Assembly (NCBI GenBank): GCA_964508185.1 | Contig: CAZDSS010000041.1 | Location: forward strand, 1-21,882 | DNA: 21,882 bases | Direction of reading: 5' to 3' | Source: CAZDSS01 sp964508185 | GTDB lineage: Bacteria > Pseudomonadota > Alphaproteobacteria > Sphingomonadales > Govanellaceae | Shown: piece after piece, positions 20,617 to 21,882 of the stretch | Numbering within the stretch: the stretch's first letter is position 1 | Layout of the letters: each line of letters begins with the position of its first letter | The notes under the pieces: generated by a model | Database searches by the model: none | What the model saw: the letters and a program-made list of their open reading frames with translations, nothing else | Told to the model about the DNA's origin: nothing | Position numbers and translations under genes: made by a program

Positions 20617-21405
20617 TTACACCTGCTCGCCCCGCTTCACCGGAGCCCAGACCTTGCGGTTCACGAAATAGAGGAGAACCGACAGGATCACGAGGAAGAT
20701 CATCACCCGGAAGCCGAGGCTGGTGCGATCCTCGAGCTTGGGCTCCGCCGCCCACATGAGGAAGGCGGTCACGTCATGGGCCATCTGCTCGACCGTTGCC
20801 GGGGTGCCGTCGGCATAGGTGACGATGTCGTCCGACAGCGGCGGGGCCATGGCGATCTGGCCACCCGGGAAATACGGGTTGTAGTTCATGCCCGAGGCGA
20901 GCTGGACATGAGCCGGAGCCTCCTCATAGCCCGTGAGCAGCGAGAAGATGTAGTCGGCGCCGCCCATGCGCGCCTTGGCCATCAGCGACAGGTCCGGCGG
21001 AGCCGCGCCGTTGTTGGCGAGCCGCGCTTCCTGGATGTTGGCGAAGGGGCTGGGGAAGCGGTCCGACGGACGGGCGGGACGCATGTACATCTCGCCGTCG
21101 TCGTTGGGGCCGTCCTCGACCTCGTAGCCGGCCGCAATCGCCTTCACTTCGGCTTCCGAGAAGCCGAGATCGGCGAGGTTGCGGAAGGCGACGAGACGCA
21201 GCGAATGGCAGGACGCGCAGACTTCCTTGTAGATCTGGAAGCCGCGCTGCAGCTCCGCCTTGTCGTAGCGGCCGAACGGGCCGCTGAAGGACCAGTCCAC
21301 CTTCTTCGGGGCCCGGGCATCCTCCGCCGCTCCGGCCGCGCCGCCCGCAAGGGCGGCGAAACCGACGACGATCGCAAGGGCGGTGTTCTTGATCATGTTT
21401 TTCAT
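20617..21405 (-). CDS. petC: Cytochrome c1, bc1 complex
   Basis: The membrane-anchored c-type cytochrome that passes electrons from the Rieske protein to cytochrome c in complex III. The 262-residue precursor begins with a signal peptide (MKNMIKNTALAIVVGFAALA, with AxA-type cleavage around residue 24-27). The heme-binding CASCH has Cys63, Cys66 and His67. The sixth heme ligand is probably Met186 in GGQIAMAPPL. A C-terminal membrane anchor spans about 230-248 (GFRVMIFLVILSVLLYFVNR). The ATG at 21405 has AAGGAGTG upstream and lies 14 bp after the cytochrome b stop, so they share an operon. In some species b and c1 are fused as fbcH; here they are separate. Confidence 0.96.
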   Translation of the reverse strand: MKNMIKNTALAIVVGFAALAGGAAGAAEDARAPKKVDWSFSGPFGRYDKAELQRGFQIYKEVCASCHSLRLVAFRNLADLGFSEAEVKAIAAGYEVEDGPNDDGEMYMRPARPSDRFPSPFANIQEARLANNGAAPPDLSLMAKARMGGADYIFSLLTGYEEAPAHVQLASGMNYNPYFPGGQIAMAPPLSDDIVTYADGTPATVEQMAHDVTAFLMWAAEPKLEDRTSLGFRVMIFLVILSVLLYFVNRKVWAPVKRGEQV

Positions 21406-21419
21406 GGCGATCGCACTCC

Positions 21420-21882
21420 TTACTCGGCGGCGGCGGGCTTCACGCCCGACTTGCTGAGCACGTACTCGTTGATGCTCTTCGGCAAGGGCAGGCACTTTTC
21501 CTTGCGGCTCACGACCGGCACCACCACCAGGAAGAACAGGAAGTAGAACGCCGTCGCGATCTGGCCGAGGGTCAGGAAGGTGACGTCGATGCCCGCAAGG
21601 CTCACCACGTCGTCGGGCGACTTGGAGCCGATATAGCCGAGGAAGACCACGTCCACCAGGAACAGCCACAGGAAGATGCGGTAGACCGGGCGGAACCGGC
21701 AGGACCGCGCCTTGGAGCCGTCGAGCCAGGGCATGGCGAACAGGATCATGATGGCGCCGAACATGGCGATCACGCCGCCGAGCTTGGAGGTGATGAAGAG
21801 GATGTCGAAGGTGATGGCGCGCAGGATCGCGTAGAAGGGCAGGAAGTACCATTCGGGCACGATATGCGCGGGCGTCACCAGC
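21420..21882 (-). CDS. petB: Cytochrome b, bc1 complex, C-terminal fragment
   Basis: The last 153 or so residues of cytochrome b; the gene continues beyond the window's right edge. The fragment opens with TPAHIVPEWYFLPFYAILRA, containing the quinol-oxidation-site PEWY motif. About three membrane helices follow (around LGGVIAMFGAIMILFAMPWL, YRIFLWLFLVDVVFLGYIG and IATAFYFLFFLVVVPVVS), and a hydrophilic tail ends KPAAAE. The heme-ligating His pairs lie in the missing N-terminal half. The Rieske gene petA is expected upstream, outside the window. Confidence 0.96.
   Translation of the reverse strand, partial: LVTPAHIVPEWYFLPFYAILRAITFDILFITSKLGGVIAMFGAIMILFAMPWLDGSKARSCRFRPVYRIFLWLFLVDVVFLGYIGSKSPDDVVSLAGIDVTFLTLGQIATAFYFLFFLVVVPVVSRKEKCLPLPKSINEYVLSKSGVKPAAAE

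Noticed and set aside
1..21882. tRNA or rRNA genes, CRISPR arrays, insertion sequences, integrases and attachment sites
   Set aside because: No cloverleaf-like segments, regularly spaced repeats, transposase motifs or long direct repeats were noticed by eye on either strand.

Overview
This is a GC-rich window of ordinary alphaproteobacterial chromosome. I base that on gene content and order: pgsA-moaD-moaE, lgt-MidA-pgeF, prs-rplY-pth-ychF, ubiK/YbjN/proC, and petB-petC followed by mtnP-apt. A Rhodospirillales-like lineage is plausible, but I cannot name a genus. It comes from a draft or scaffolded assembly, because 25 Ns interrupt uvrC. I see no tRNA, rRNA, CRISPR array, transposase, integrase or phage gene.

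Layout. 1-4037 (+): the 3' end of uvrB, a pteridine-reductase-like SDR overlapping folB, an AT-rich spacer of about 0.3 kb with DnaA-box-like sequences, then uvrC with its assembly gap. 4121-5862 (+): pgsA, moaD and moaE (phospholipid and molybdopterin synthesis), then a RidA-like gene. 5933-6814 (-): ilvE, converging on ridA and divergent from a PetP-like marR gene at 6990-7481 (+). 7491-8420 (-): a small heat-shock protein gene followed by a tiny glycine-rich hydrophilic protein. 8601-9914 (+): a CNNM/CorC-type membrane protein. 9924-11870 (-): proC, a YbjN-domain gene and ubiK. 12157-14856 (+): lgt, a MidA/NDUFAF7-type methyltransferase and pgeF, overlapping head to tail. 14971-19048 (+): prs, rplY, pth, ychF and a MaoC-like dehydratase. 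19063-20502 (-): apt and mtnP, 3 bp apart. 20617-21882 (-): cytochrome c1 and the 3' part of cytochrome b.

How genes work together. UvrB and UvrC serve nucleotide excision repair. The SDR and FolB both act on reduced pterins. MoaD and MoaE form molybdopterin synthase. MtnP releases adenine from methylthioadenosine; Apt turns it into AMP using PRPP, which Prs makes. Cytochromes b and c1 belong to the bc1 complex, UbiK helps make its ubiquinone substrate, and MidA homologues act on complex I. L25, Pth and YchF all serve translation.

Most of the window is conserved housekeeping sequence and I found no clearly new multi-gene system. Points worth a second look: the AT-rich spacer upstream of uvrC with clustered DnaA-box-like sites; an intrinsic-terminator-like hairpin touching the rplY ribosome binding site; a MoaD with two residues after its Gly-Gly; a RidA-like protein lacking the catalytic Arg; and a hydrophilin-like protein encoded with Hsp20.
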